The translations under genes and the position numbers were made by a program. The notes beneath the pieces were generated by a model. That model was not told the origin of the DNA and searched no databases. It saw only the letters and a program-made list of their open reading frames with translations. This document shows positions 49,081 through 64,000 of a stretch of 64,000 nucleotides of DNA, piece after piece. The stretch is from assembly GCF_035594125.1 (NCBI RefSeq), contig NC_087157.1, positions 34,647,874-34,711,873 of the forward strand. Reading direction: 5' to 3'. Positions within the stretch are counted from its first letter, which is position 1. Each line of letters starts with the position of its first letter. This stretch comes from Scylla paramamosain (Eukaryota; Arthropoda; Malacostraca; Decapoda; Portunidae).

Positions 49081-51790
49081 TGGCCAGCCACTAGTGTGTT
49101 TTGGGGGCTCAGACCAGCAGATTCCCACTGTTTATTCACTGTTTGTGTTGATGCAGTGTCTGGCCAGCCACTTGTGTGTTTTGGGGGCTCAGACCAGCAG
49201 ATTCCCAGTGTTTATTCACTGTTTGTGTTGATGCAGTGTCTGGCCAGCCACTTGTGTGTTTTGGGGGCTCAGACCAGCAGATTCCCAGTGTTTATTCACT
49301 GTTTGTGTTGATTTAGTGTTTGGCCAGCCACTTGTGTGTTTTGGGGGCTCAGACCAGCAGATTCCCACTGTTTATTCACTGTTTGTGTTGATCTAGTGTT
49401 TGGCCAGCCACTTGTGTGTATGTAGGGGACTCAGACCAGCAGATTCCCACTGTTTATCCACTGTTTGTGTTGATGCAGTGTTTGGCCAGCCACTTGTGTG
49501 TTTTGGGGGCTCAGACCAGCAGATTCCTACTATTTATCCACTGTTTGTGTTGATCTAGTGTTTGGCCAGCCACTTGTGTCTATGTAGGGGATTCAGACCA
49601 GCAGATTCCCACTGTTTATCCACTGTTTGTGTTGATCTAGTGTTTGGCCAGCCAGTTGTGTGTTTTGGGGGCTCAGACCAGCAGATTCCCACTGTTTATT
49701 CACTGTTTGTGTTGATCTAGTGTTTGGCCAGCCACTTGTGTGTTTTGGGGGCTCAGACCAGCAGATTCTCACTGTTTATTCACTGTTTGTGTTGATCTAG
49801 TGTTTGGCCAGCCACTTGTGTGTATGTAGGGGACTCAGACCAGCAGATTCCCACTGTTTATCCATTGTTTGTGTTGATGCAGTGTTTAGCCAGCCACTTG
49901 TGTGTATGTAGGGGACTCAGACCAGCAGATTCCCACTGTTTATCCACTGTTTGTGTTGATGCAGTGTTTGGCCAGCCACTTGTGTGTATGTAGGGGACTC
50001 AGACCAGCAGATTCCCACTGTTTATTCACTGTTTGTGTTGATGCAGTATTTGGCCAGCCACTTGTGTGTATGTAGCGGACTCAGACCAGCAGATTCCCAC
50101 TGTTTATCCACTGTTTGTGTTGATGCAGTGTTTGGCCAGCCACTTGTGTGTTTTGGGGACTCAGACCAGCAGATTCCTACTATTTATCCACTGTTTGTGT
50201 TGATCTAGTGTTTGGCCAGCCACTTGTGTTTATGTAGGGGACTCAGACCAGCAGATTCCCACTGTTTATCCACTGTTTGTGTTGATCTAGTGTTTGGCCA
50301 GCCATTTGTGTGTTTTGGGGGCTCAGACCAGCAGATTCCCACTGTTTATTCACTGTTTGTGTTGATCTAGTGTTTGGCCAGCCACTAGTGTGTTTTGGGG
50401 GCTCAGACCAGCAGATTCTCACTGTTTATTCACTGTTTGTGTTGATCTAGTGTTTGGCCAGCCACTTGTGTGTATGTAGGGGACTCAGACCAGCAGATTC
50501 CCACTGTTTATCCATTGTTTGTGTTGATGCAGTGTTTAGCCAGCCACTTGTGTGTATGTAGGGGACTCAGACCAGCAGATTCCCACTGTTTATCCACTGT
50601 TTGTGTTGATGCAGTGTTTGGCCAGCCACTTGTGTGTATGTAGGGGACTCAGACCAGCAGATTCCCACTGTTTATTCACTGTTTGTGTTGATGCAGTATT
50701 TGGCCAGCCACTTGTGTGTATGTAGCGGACTCAGACCAGCAGATTCCCACTGTTTATCCACTGTTTGTGTTGATGCAGTGTTTGGCCAGCCACTTGTGTG
50801 TTTTGGGGGCTCAGACCAGCAGATTCCTACTATTTATCCACTGTTTGTGTTGATCTAGTGTTTGGCCAGCCACTTGTGTTTATGTAGGGGACTCAGACCA
50901 GCAGATTCCCACTGTTTATCCACTGTTTGTGTTGATCTAGTGTTTGGCCAGCCACTTGTGTGTATGTAGGGGACTCAGACCAGCAGATTCCCACTGTTTA
51001 TTCACTGTTTGTGTTGATCTAGTGTTTGGCCAGCCACTTGTGTGTATGTAGGGGACTCAGACCAGCAGATTCCCACTGTTTATCCATTGTTTGTGTTGAT
51101 GCAGTGTTTGGCCAGCCACTTGTGTGTATGTAGGGGACTCAGACCAGCAGATTCCCACTGTTTATCCACTGTTTGTGTTGATGCAGTGTTTGGCCAGCCA
51201 CTTGTGTGTATGTAGGGGACTCAGACCAGCAGATTCCCACTGTTTATTCACTGTTTGTGTTGATGCAGTGTTTGGCCAGCCACTTGTGTGTATGTAGGGG
51301 ACTCAGACCAGCAGATTCCCACTGTTTATCCACTGTTTGTGTTGATGCAGTGTTTGGCCAACCACTTGTGTGTTTTGGGGGCTCAGACCAGCAGATTCCT
51401 ACTATTTATCCACTGTTTGTGTTGATCTAGTGTTTGGCCAGCCACTTGTGTTTATGTAGGGGACTCAGACCAGCAGATTCCCACTGTTTATCCACTGTTT
51501 GTGTTGATCTAGTGTTTGGCCAGCCACTTGTGTGTTTTGGGGGCTCAGACCAGCAGATTCCCACTGTTTATTCACTGTTTGTGTTGATCTAGTGTTTGGC
51601 CAGCCACTAGTGTGTTTTGGGGGCTCAGACCAGCAGATTCTCACTGTTTATTCACTGTTTGTGTTGATGCAGTGTTTGGCCAGCCACTTGTGTGTATGTA
51701 GGGGACTCAGACCAGCAGATTCCCACTGTTTATCCATTGTTTGTGTTGATGCAGTGTTTGGCCAGCCACTTGTGTGTATGTAGGGGACTG
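49081..51790. repeat. 80-bp satellite array with higher-order structure
   Basis: About 33 units of 80-83 bp (TGGCCAGCCACTTGTGTG, CTCAGACCAGCAGATTCC, CACTGTTTGTGTTGAT). Two main unit types differ at GTTTTGGGGGCTC against GTATGTAGGGGACTC. The pattern of types repeats: a distinctive stretch at 49984 recurs at 50634 (650 bp, eight units) and 51206 (572 bp, seven units). The first units (49081-49320) are exactly 80 bp and most homogeneous. It lies in the intron between exons ending 48802 and starting 52044. Confidence 0.95.
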
Positions 51791-52043
51791 AGACAAGTTT
51801 ATTTAATGTTCAGTGACCTGTTTGCAGGCACAGGGGTGTTGACGAGCTGGGTGTGCAGGAGACAGACAATTACAAAGGTTTACAGTTCAAATGGTACATG
51901 TATCTTCAAAATACAGATAATAAGTAGATAAATATTGAAATTAATATAGAGTACCATTCTTTATTTAACACTTAACCAAACTTAACCAACATACACACAC
52001 ACGCTAACTCAGACAGTTCCCTAACTACCTTACCATCCCGCAG

Positions 52044-52213
52044 GAGGCCATGTCGGAGGTGCCGGTGGTGGGGTCGCCAGTTCCGGAGTACGAGGTGGAG
52101 GAGGAAAAGGAAGAGGAGGACGAGGAGGAGGCACGGATAAGGAAGAAGAAAAGATTATTACCTGTAGCCCTCCCTCCAGCTGATAAGGGGATATTAAGGA
52201 GCCCTTCCTACAG
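52044..52213 (+). CDS. Acidic/basic exon of the unrecognised nuclear-type protein
   Basis: Bounded by CCCGCAG and GTGTGT, open throughout. It reads EAMSEVPVVGSPVPEYEVEE, then a Glu-rich run, then ARIRKKKRLLPVALPPADKG and ILRSPSY. The basic cluster RIRKKKR could be a nuclear-localisation signal. It probably continues the exons at 46726-48802 across the satellite-filled intron, judged on strand, composition and proximity only. Confidence 0.45.
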
Positions 52214-52479
52214 GTGTGTCTGTCTACCTGTGTGTCTCTTTCTATCTCTCCTTTTCATTTTTCCAGTTTCCCATTATTTTCTCCACCCTCTCACTGTCTT
52301 TTCTCAGCCTCTCACAACCTATCACACCCTCTCCCAGCTATTCACAGCCACTCACAGCCTCTCTCTCTCTCACTCTATCTCATTCCCAGTGTATCCAGAC
52401 CATTCCAGACTCACCCCAAACTGTCCCCAAGACTTCCAGTCCATCCCAACTTCTCACAGCCTCTTCCAGCCTTTCACAG

Positions 52480-53112
<633 letters not shown>

Positions 53113-53335
53113 CCCAATGTATCCAGACCATCCCAGACTCACCCCAAACCATCTCCAAGACTCCCCTTCTCTCTTCCTCTCCTCTCCCTCTCTCTCCCTC
53201 CCCTCTCTCACTCTCCTAACTCTCCCCAGGAGAGTCCCCAGTGGTGAGCAGATGGTGATGCTGGAGATGATACTGGCATATTGAGTATTATAATTAGCCA
53301 TAAACACTTGCTTGCTTACTTTCATGTCTACACAG

Positions 53336-53428
53336 GTTCGTTCGATGCAAGGAGTTGGCACAGGAGGCGTCCGAGGCTGTGTAGAGCGGCCGTCTGAACC
53401 TGGTGCCACAGCTTACTATGTTCAACAG

Positions 53429-53429
<1 letters not shown>
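53336..53429 (+). pseudogene. Valyl-tRNA synthetase-like exon with a nonsense codon
   Basis: With the first base completing a split codon, the exon reads FVRCKELAQEASEAV, stop, SGRLNLVPQLTMFN. The block (W)FVRC..(M/L)A..A..AV.SG.L...P is characteristic of class I valyl-tRNA synthetases just before the DWCISRQ helix, mitochondrial type best by memory. TAG replaces an expected acidic residue (GAG to TAG is one change). No other synthetase exon was found, so this is a single orphan exon, or part of a gene whose other exons lie in unrecognised sequence. Confidence 0.4.
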
Positions 53430-53431
<2 letters not shown>

Positions 53432-53485
<54 letters not shown>

Positions 53486-53997
53486 GTGTGGTCATTTCAC
53501 TATCTATCTATCTGTTTAGTTTGTCTCCATCTGTCTGTCTTTCTGTCATTGGTCTGTCTGTCTGTCTGTGTATTGCAATGATTTTTCAGTTATGTATTTT
53601 ATTTTTTATTCTTGTGTACTTGTGTCTGTCTGTATGTATGTATGTATCAGTCAGTGAGTCAGTCAGTCAGTCACTCAGTTAGTCAGTTAGTCAGTCATTC
53701 AGTCAGTCAGTTAGTCAGTCATTCAGTCAGTTAGTGAGTTAGTCAGTTAGTCAGTCTGTCAGTCACTCACACAGTGTTAATCCTCCTCTTCCTCCTCCTC
53801 CTCCTCCTCCTCCTCCTCCTCCTCCTCCTCCTCCTCCTCCTCCTCCTCCTCCTCCTCCTCATCCACCTCCTCCTCCTCCTCCTCCTCCTCCTCCTCCTCC
53901 TCCTCCTCCTCCTCCTCCTCCTCCTCCTCCTCCTCCTCCTCCTCCTCCTCCTCCTCCTCCTGTTCCCCACCACCCCTGCCGAGAGGTGAGTGTATGT

Positions 53998-54033
<36 letters not shown>

Positions 54034-54169
54034 TAATAATAGTAATGCTATGTACATATATAAATACTGTTAATATTATTGATAAAAAATATTGATGATG
54101 ATGATGATGATGATTCAGTGGTGATTATGAAAATGTGCATTACAATATAGGGTAGATATTATTGTTATT

Positions 54170-54238
<69 letters not shown>

Positions 54239-54244
54239 TGTGTG
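53432..54244. repeat. Microsatellite cluster: (GT)n, (AGTC)n, (TCC)n
   Basis: (GT)n 53432-53482, TGTC/TC-type 53528-53572, AGTC/AGTT tetranucleotides 53646-53770, (TCC)n 53779-53961 with one interruption near 53860, (GT)n 53999-54031, (GAT)n about 54093-54115, (GT)n 54172-54244. Confidence 0.93.
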
Positions 54245-54261
54245 AGGAATAATTGAATAAT

Positions 54262-54471
54262 TGAATAATTGATGCTCTCTCCTTTGCTATTCATTATATA
54301 CATGGACAGATGCCTGAAGGAAGTGTGTGTAAGGGAGGATAAAGAGATCATGCTGGCCTATGCAGACGATGTCGCTGTCGTGACAGGAAGCCAACAAGAT
54401 CTTCAAGAGGCCATGACAAGATGGAATGATGTTTTAAATAGGGAAGGAATGAGAATGAACAAACAAAAAAC
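54262..54471 (+). pseudogene. Reverse-transcriptase fragment of another non-LTR element
   Basis: Seventy codons of palm domain: LSPLLFIIYMDRCL, then MLAYADDVAVVTGSQQDLQE with an intact YADD (54359-54370), then WNDVLNREGMRMNKQKT. Sequence type differs from the BS/jockey-like copies. It is cut on both sides, at (GT)n upstream and at the start of segmental-duplication copy B downstream. Confidence 0.85.
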
Positions 54472-55861
54472 TTATTTACTAGTGGACAAGCAACAAGTGA
54501 TGGTGTGGCTCTGAGCCACTGTAGTAGGGATGTTATGGTTTAAGTGTAGGAAGTTGCAAATGCTCACCTAACAATTGCACCTTAGTAGAAAAACACAAAC
54601 AGGAAGTTTATGCAAGTTTTTATCCTTATATAAAATGTTGTATTGCATCAAACCTCCATACATTACTGTCTCTATCCAGTATGAGACCGGTGTTCAGGAA
54701 GCACAAGCATGTGCTGAATAACAAGAAGCCGGCATTGGTGAAGGTGACAACATTTCATCTATTTATACATACTTTTTATTATTAAAGCTTATCTTATAAT
54801 TATTTCTGAAGAGATTGACTAATTTTTGTAGTATTTATGACTTAGAACTATGATAAAGCTATGAATTGATATAATTCCTGATTTGTTTTATCTTTTCATT
54901 ATCCTTCCTTTGTTAATTGAGCATTTTATATTACTTAGCTTAAAAATGCAAGAACGGTTCAGAAGTATCCAACCTTGGGCTAAGGGCCAAAATTATGGTA
55001 TCATTCAAAATGTCCTTCAAAGAAAGCCCTCTGTAATCCAACACACTTAGCCCATTAATCCTTCCATTTCTCATCAATTTGTTCAACATTCATATTTTTC
55101 CCTTATAGGGTTGAACAATTTTCATGGGTTCAGAGCAAAAGGCTTCCTCATTCCTCCCCAAGGTATTCTCGGATGGTAAGCAGGTTTGACTCTGGAGCAA
55201 ACCTGACCAAGGGCTACTGCCCAAGGCTACAGAGGTTCCTCTCCCTGAGGCTGAATGCACCATGTGAGATGGTTCTGTTATGTGGATGAATGTCATGGTG
55301 GATAGCAGTGCCACCACATTCCTACAATCATCCATCACTCCACTGCTCAAACGCTTCTGCAACCAATGATAGGTATGCTGCCACATTCTGCATGGTCTCC
55401 TTGGCTCTCAGATAAGGATACTGTCAACAGGTTTGGGATTGCCAAAAAATCATAAGGAGCTATGTCTGAAAAGTCCAGAGAGAGAGAGAGAGAGAAAGAA
55501 TGAGCAAGAGAAAGAGTAGGATGAAGCAAAGGAAGAGTCAAGAGGGAGGAAGAGAGAGTAGGACAAGAAAAAACAGAACAAATAAATCCCCTACACGTCT
55601 TGTCTCCATTCACACAAGCCATGAAAAGCTTGTCCATCCCTGAGTGCTCAGAAGCAGTGTTCCACTGATGATGTGGAAACTTGAGACACCCAATCATTTA
55701 ATGGGCTTTAGTAGGTTTTGTCACCAGTCTTCTGTGTGTCACTGACTACATTTTGAAATTTTTATCTGTTCTATTTAATTTTGTGTGTATGTACACAATG
55801 TTTATGGTCAATAAACTATTTATAAAACTATTTATCTGTGTGAGTAAGATAAAAGCAGTTA

Positions 55862-55931
<70 letters not shown>

Positions 55932-55954
55932 ACATTTTCCTCCTTGTATTTAAA

Positions 55955-55993
<39 letters not shown>

Positions 55994-56059
55994 CATGAAT
56001 TGTTCTTGTTTATAAATAAAATACTGTAACTGATTATTATTTTTTTTATCATTCATTTA

Positions 56060-56145
<86 letters not shown>

Positions 56146-57742
56146 AATAAAATGACTGGTGAGGAACTCTAATAATTAAAGTGCTAAAAAATCCATTAAA
56201 CTACGAGAAATAAGACAAATAATTAATGACACACCTAATAACACAAACAAGGAGTAATAAACAAAACTTAAGCCAGAAAACACGAAAAGATAAAACTATC
56301 ATATAAAGAAATACGAAGTTAAAAAAAAAATCATGAATATCAAATAAATAACTCACATATAATCAATAAACACGTAAGGAACAGTAAATAAACAATTAAG
56401 CCATTCATTGCAAGGGCCACAGTCAGAAAGTGAAAAAAAAATGCTTAGTTAAATACCGAGGCTAAATAAAACAAGGAATTAGACAAATGACAAATAATTA
56501 ATAAATACATAAGGAATAATGAATAAACAAAAATTAAGCCAGGAAGACTATTATAATTATTGCAAGGAGACGATATGTATGTATGTATTGTATGTAATTC
56601 GAGGTTAAAATGGCTCAAATCTGACCCAACAGCAGGCCATAAGTGAAGGTGTTCCTCAAGGCAGGGAGGGGGAGCAATGAATAGGGGAGGGGCTATAAAC
56701 TATTGGGGGGATATTAATTAATGACGCATCCAGTTTAGCGTGTGTGTATATTTCGCGTTGTGATAATTTAAAGGTTTTTTCGCGTTTTTATCTTTATTTA
56801 TTGATTGATTTTATTTATTTATTTTATTTTTTTGGCAGGTGTTATATTTGTTGAGTGTTTTAAGTAACTGTGGCTCATTGCATCAAAACTCCATTCATTA
56901 CCTTCGTGGGAAGGTTCAATTTGGCAAGGTTTTATTTCGCATTTTGGGTTTTGTAGTAAATTATGCATTTTCTCATATTTTTCTTTGCTGGTATTGTCCC
57001 TTCCACGCCATATATGACTGGAAAGTTGGGGGCGCCTTCCCCCCCCCCCACCCTCCACTGCTACGTTTTTTTTTCTTAATCAGTCAGTCAACCAATCAAT
57101 CAATCCCTTCATGAATCATACCCATTTCCAGGTGTCACCCCCACCCATAGATTTCTCATTCTGTCATGTATGAACAAGTGCTAAGGGCAAGCTGAACAAG
57201 TACAAAGGGCAAGCCAGCTGTCTCTTTTAATATTCTTGCCTGAAATAACATTACAAATGAGGGTCTATTAATCATCCATTAAATAATCCATTTTTATTGC
57301 TTTCTCATTCTTCTTGCTCTGTGTATTGTTAAATTGGATGGTTATATCATTGTCCCTTCCTGTGTTTTAGTGTGCCATTACCTGTCCTCTCTTCCAGCTG
57401 ATATTTAGTTTGTACTAAAATAGACTGGCATAACTTTACAATTTATACACAAATAACAACATAAACCAATAATGCATTGATATTATGCATGATAGGAGTG
57501 GACATTTCCACTCTACATCATTAATGAATGCATGATGAGACGCACACTATTACAAAGCTAATGAGTTCAATAACAAACACTCAATAACAATTTCAATAAC
57601 TTTATTAAAAATAGCAATCTTTATAAATCATGAAACTAGAAAACTTTAAGAACCTGGGGCTATAACATCAAATGCACAATAATGCAAACACTTTTTACAC
57701 ACACACTCTTTAATGATATTTCCTAATATACAGTATAATTCC

Positions 57743-57827
<85 letters not shown>

Positions 57828-59037
57828 TGAACTACCTGGGGTCATAAATGTAAAGTACAGGTATCAGTCAGGCAAAGCATAGTGCTTGCCTGTCTCATAT
57901 GGAATGTAAAAACATGGCTTCATATCATTCCAGACCTGGGATTATGGCCAAAAGTTACCAAGCAGTGCTGAGCAAAATCCAGTAGAGTAATATTCAGTAT
58001 CATTGAATTACTGACAAAGTAAAGATCATTATGTGCAATGATACTCACTACCTAGGAGCATTTCAGGTTACTACCAAGAGTCTGACCATGCTGGCAGGGA
58101 TGGTTAGGCTACAACACATTACATACTTCTCCATTCAAATCAGTCAGCTGATTAAATGGTGAGTTAAACCATTTTGATCATCTAAATCATATTAAGGCAT
58201 TGGATGAGACCTGGACAGCTTGGGTCAACACCATACATAGGTACTCCACTACTCTGTGGGAGACACTTGATTGTGGCAAGAGTCATCACAATACCAAACA
58301 CCATCCTTGACAAAGCACAGCATGGCCCACTCATCCACAGGAACCCAGCCATCTCTAAGGAGCAAATCAATGCTGCCCAGTGTCACTCCTCATCACTTTT
58401 AGGGAATAAGAAGTAGATCCCACCCCAGCACCATCTTTACATAGAATATAATACAGAGGACAAAGAAGGAATACAAACAGGGCACATGGTATGGTATGGA
58501 ACACCAACCCTCACTTTTGGAAAACCCCAGCCACTCAGTAGGAGACCAGCCAGTCACCATGGCTATCACCTGGGGATTCTTAGGAACAGGTGTTAGGTAT
58601 AGAATGAGAGATAAAGAAAACTCCCAATACATTTCAAGTCTATACGCAAGTCTCCATAGATAGACAAAAAAATGTTCATGAATTAAATGCAATATTGTAA
58701 GTTTTAAATGTTATGTGGTACCTTAGATAGATGGACAGGTCACTTGAGAAGAGAAAATAAGAAATGTCTTAGGAAGAGTATTTTGTCATATGTATGAATA
58801 TATATGACTGTATGACATAGATGACTGGTGAAGTAGATTTTGTCCCTTATCAGAGTGGTTGTGTAGCTGAAACAAATTAATGATTATCAAAACAGAGACA
58901 CATTTGAGCTGATTGGTGAATTACAGTTTCAGAGTGGATACAGCATACACTGGGATGATAAAACTACTGCAGTCATAAAGTAGATGAAAAAATACTGTGG
59001 GGAGGAATGTAAAGCAGTAAAACATATGCAACAAAAG

Positions 59038-59290
<253 letters not shown>

Positions 59291-59352
59291 TGTGACATGA
59301 CATCTTTAAGTACAAATGAGTATATAGTAACCATACACTGATACTTGTCCCC

Positions 59353-63310
<3,958 letters not shown>

Positions 63311-63522
63311 CTGTGAAAGACACAAGAAGGCAGTAAGTTAACTTGTTTAACATGCCACATCATTTTATATATATTATGCCAAGTTTAAACAGGAAAGCCT
63401 CACCAGAAGCATCAACTAAAGACCAAAGTGATTAACAAATCTTTCACTTTACCACCCTTAATGACAAAAGCTGCTGATGTAGCATCCCATCCATATCCTG
63501 CATTTTTACACCTTCATGATTC

Positions 63523-63807
63523 CATTAGATTACATTAGATTACATTAGAACAGTATGTGACCAATGACGTCTCCATTCTACATTGCCATGACAAGAATAC
63601 AGGGCTTTACTGAACATAAACCAAGGACGCCTCCATTCTACATTGCCATGACAAGAATACGGGGCTTTACTGAACATAAACCAAGGACGCCTCCATTCTA
63701 CATTGCCATGACAAGAATACAGGGCTTTACTGAACATAAACCAATGACGCCTCCATTCTACATTGCCATGACAAGAATACAGGGCTTTACTGAACATAAA
63801 CCAAGGA
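63523..63807. repeat. 60-bp minisatellite, copy B, with ATTAGATTAC leader
   Basis: Three ATTAGATTAC/ATTAGAAC decamers (63531-63550) fill the deletion junction, followed by four units of the 60-bp repeat. Copy A has two and a fraction. The last ~190 bases of the window (63808-64000) show nothing recognisable. Confidence 0.88.
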
Positions 63808-64000
63808 TTCCCTCCTCCTCTCTCTAAGGGTTAGGGTTCTCTCAACAGTTACAGCGTGGTGTGAGAGATGCAGTGCTGTCAAGGCTTTACTATTTACAGG
63901 AAGCAACACACCAATAAATAAATGTTACTTTGGAAATGAAACTGAATAATCAAAGGCTTTATATCTCATGAACTTCCCTTCTTTAATAAACTGTCTTCAA

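Noticed and set aside
49984..51931. Repeated 74-83-codon frames in the satellite
   Set aside because: Non-coding 80-bp tandem repeat read by chance; unit lengths are not multiples of three and frames close every few units.
63823..63838. GGGTTAGGGTT resembling vertebrate telomere
   Set aside because: Under two units, and the arthropod repeat is TTAGG.

Overview
The window is eukaryotic, AT-rich, intron-rich and saturated with simple repeats. It most likely comes from a decapod crustacean, probably a crab. The support is the arthropod-type TTAGG/CCTAA telomere-like repeats, tRNA-derived SINEs with the GTAGTGTAGTGG head, BS/jockey-like non-LTR retrotransposons and (GA)n/(CT)n tracts of up to 1 kb. 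The species cannot be fixed from sequence alone.

Layout. 1-11.5 kb: the 3' half of a GTF2H1 (TFIIH p62) gene on the + strand, six exons, with two antisense LINE copies in its introns. 11.5-14.7 kb: AT-rich DNA with no recognisable gene. 14.7-19.8 kb: dense microsatellites, including about 1,004 bp of pure (CT)n. 19.86-20.9 kb: FKBP2 (ER FK506-binding protein), three exons, with an in-frame TGA, followed by a 61-bp minisatellite. 22-28.3 kb: microsatellites, two families of diverged ~150-bp triplicated repeats, a 1.2-kb TTAGG-derived array and a foldback. 28.3-32.3 kb: a LINE endonuclease scrap and three exons of a broken otopetrin-like gene, interleaved with a LINE 3' fragment, a second large foldback and a SINE. 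32.7-40.1 kb and 54.5-63.8 kb: two nearly identical direct copies (A and B) of one segment carrying GOLGA2/GM130-like exons on the minus strand. 40.9-41.9 kb: two exons of an ionotropic-receptor-like channel. 42.7-46.5 kb: palindromes, a 20-bp minisatellite fused to a LINE 5' end, and a HARBI1-like transposase relic. 46.7-53.4 kb: exons of an unrecognised Pro/Gln/acid-rich protein, surrounding a 2.7-kb array of 80-bp satellite units with higher-order periodicity, and a single valyl-tRNA-synthetase-like exon.

The genes do not form a pathway and look like unrelated neighbours. Several exon series (FKBP2, otopetrin, GOLGA2, the ValRS-like exon, the Pro/Gln-rich gene) carry stops or frameshifts. 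Some frameshifts lie in homopolymers and could be sequence errors. Others are shared by both segment copies and cannot be independent errors.

I found no clearly new biological system. The most informative observations are the A/B duplication, which shows a transposon insertion with its empty site and reciprocal exon losses; two large foldbacks with complementary microsatellite arms; and the higher-order satellite.
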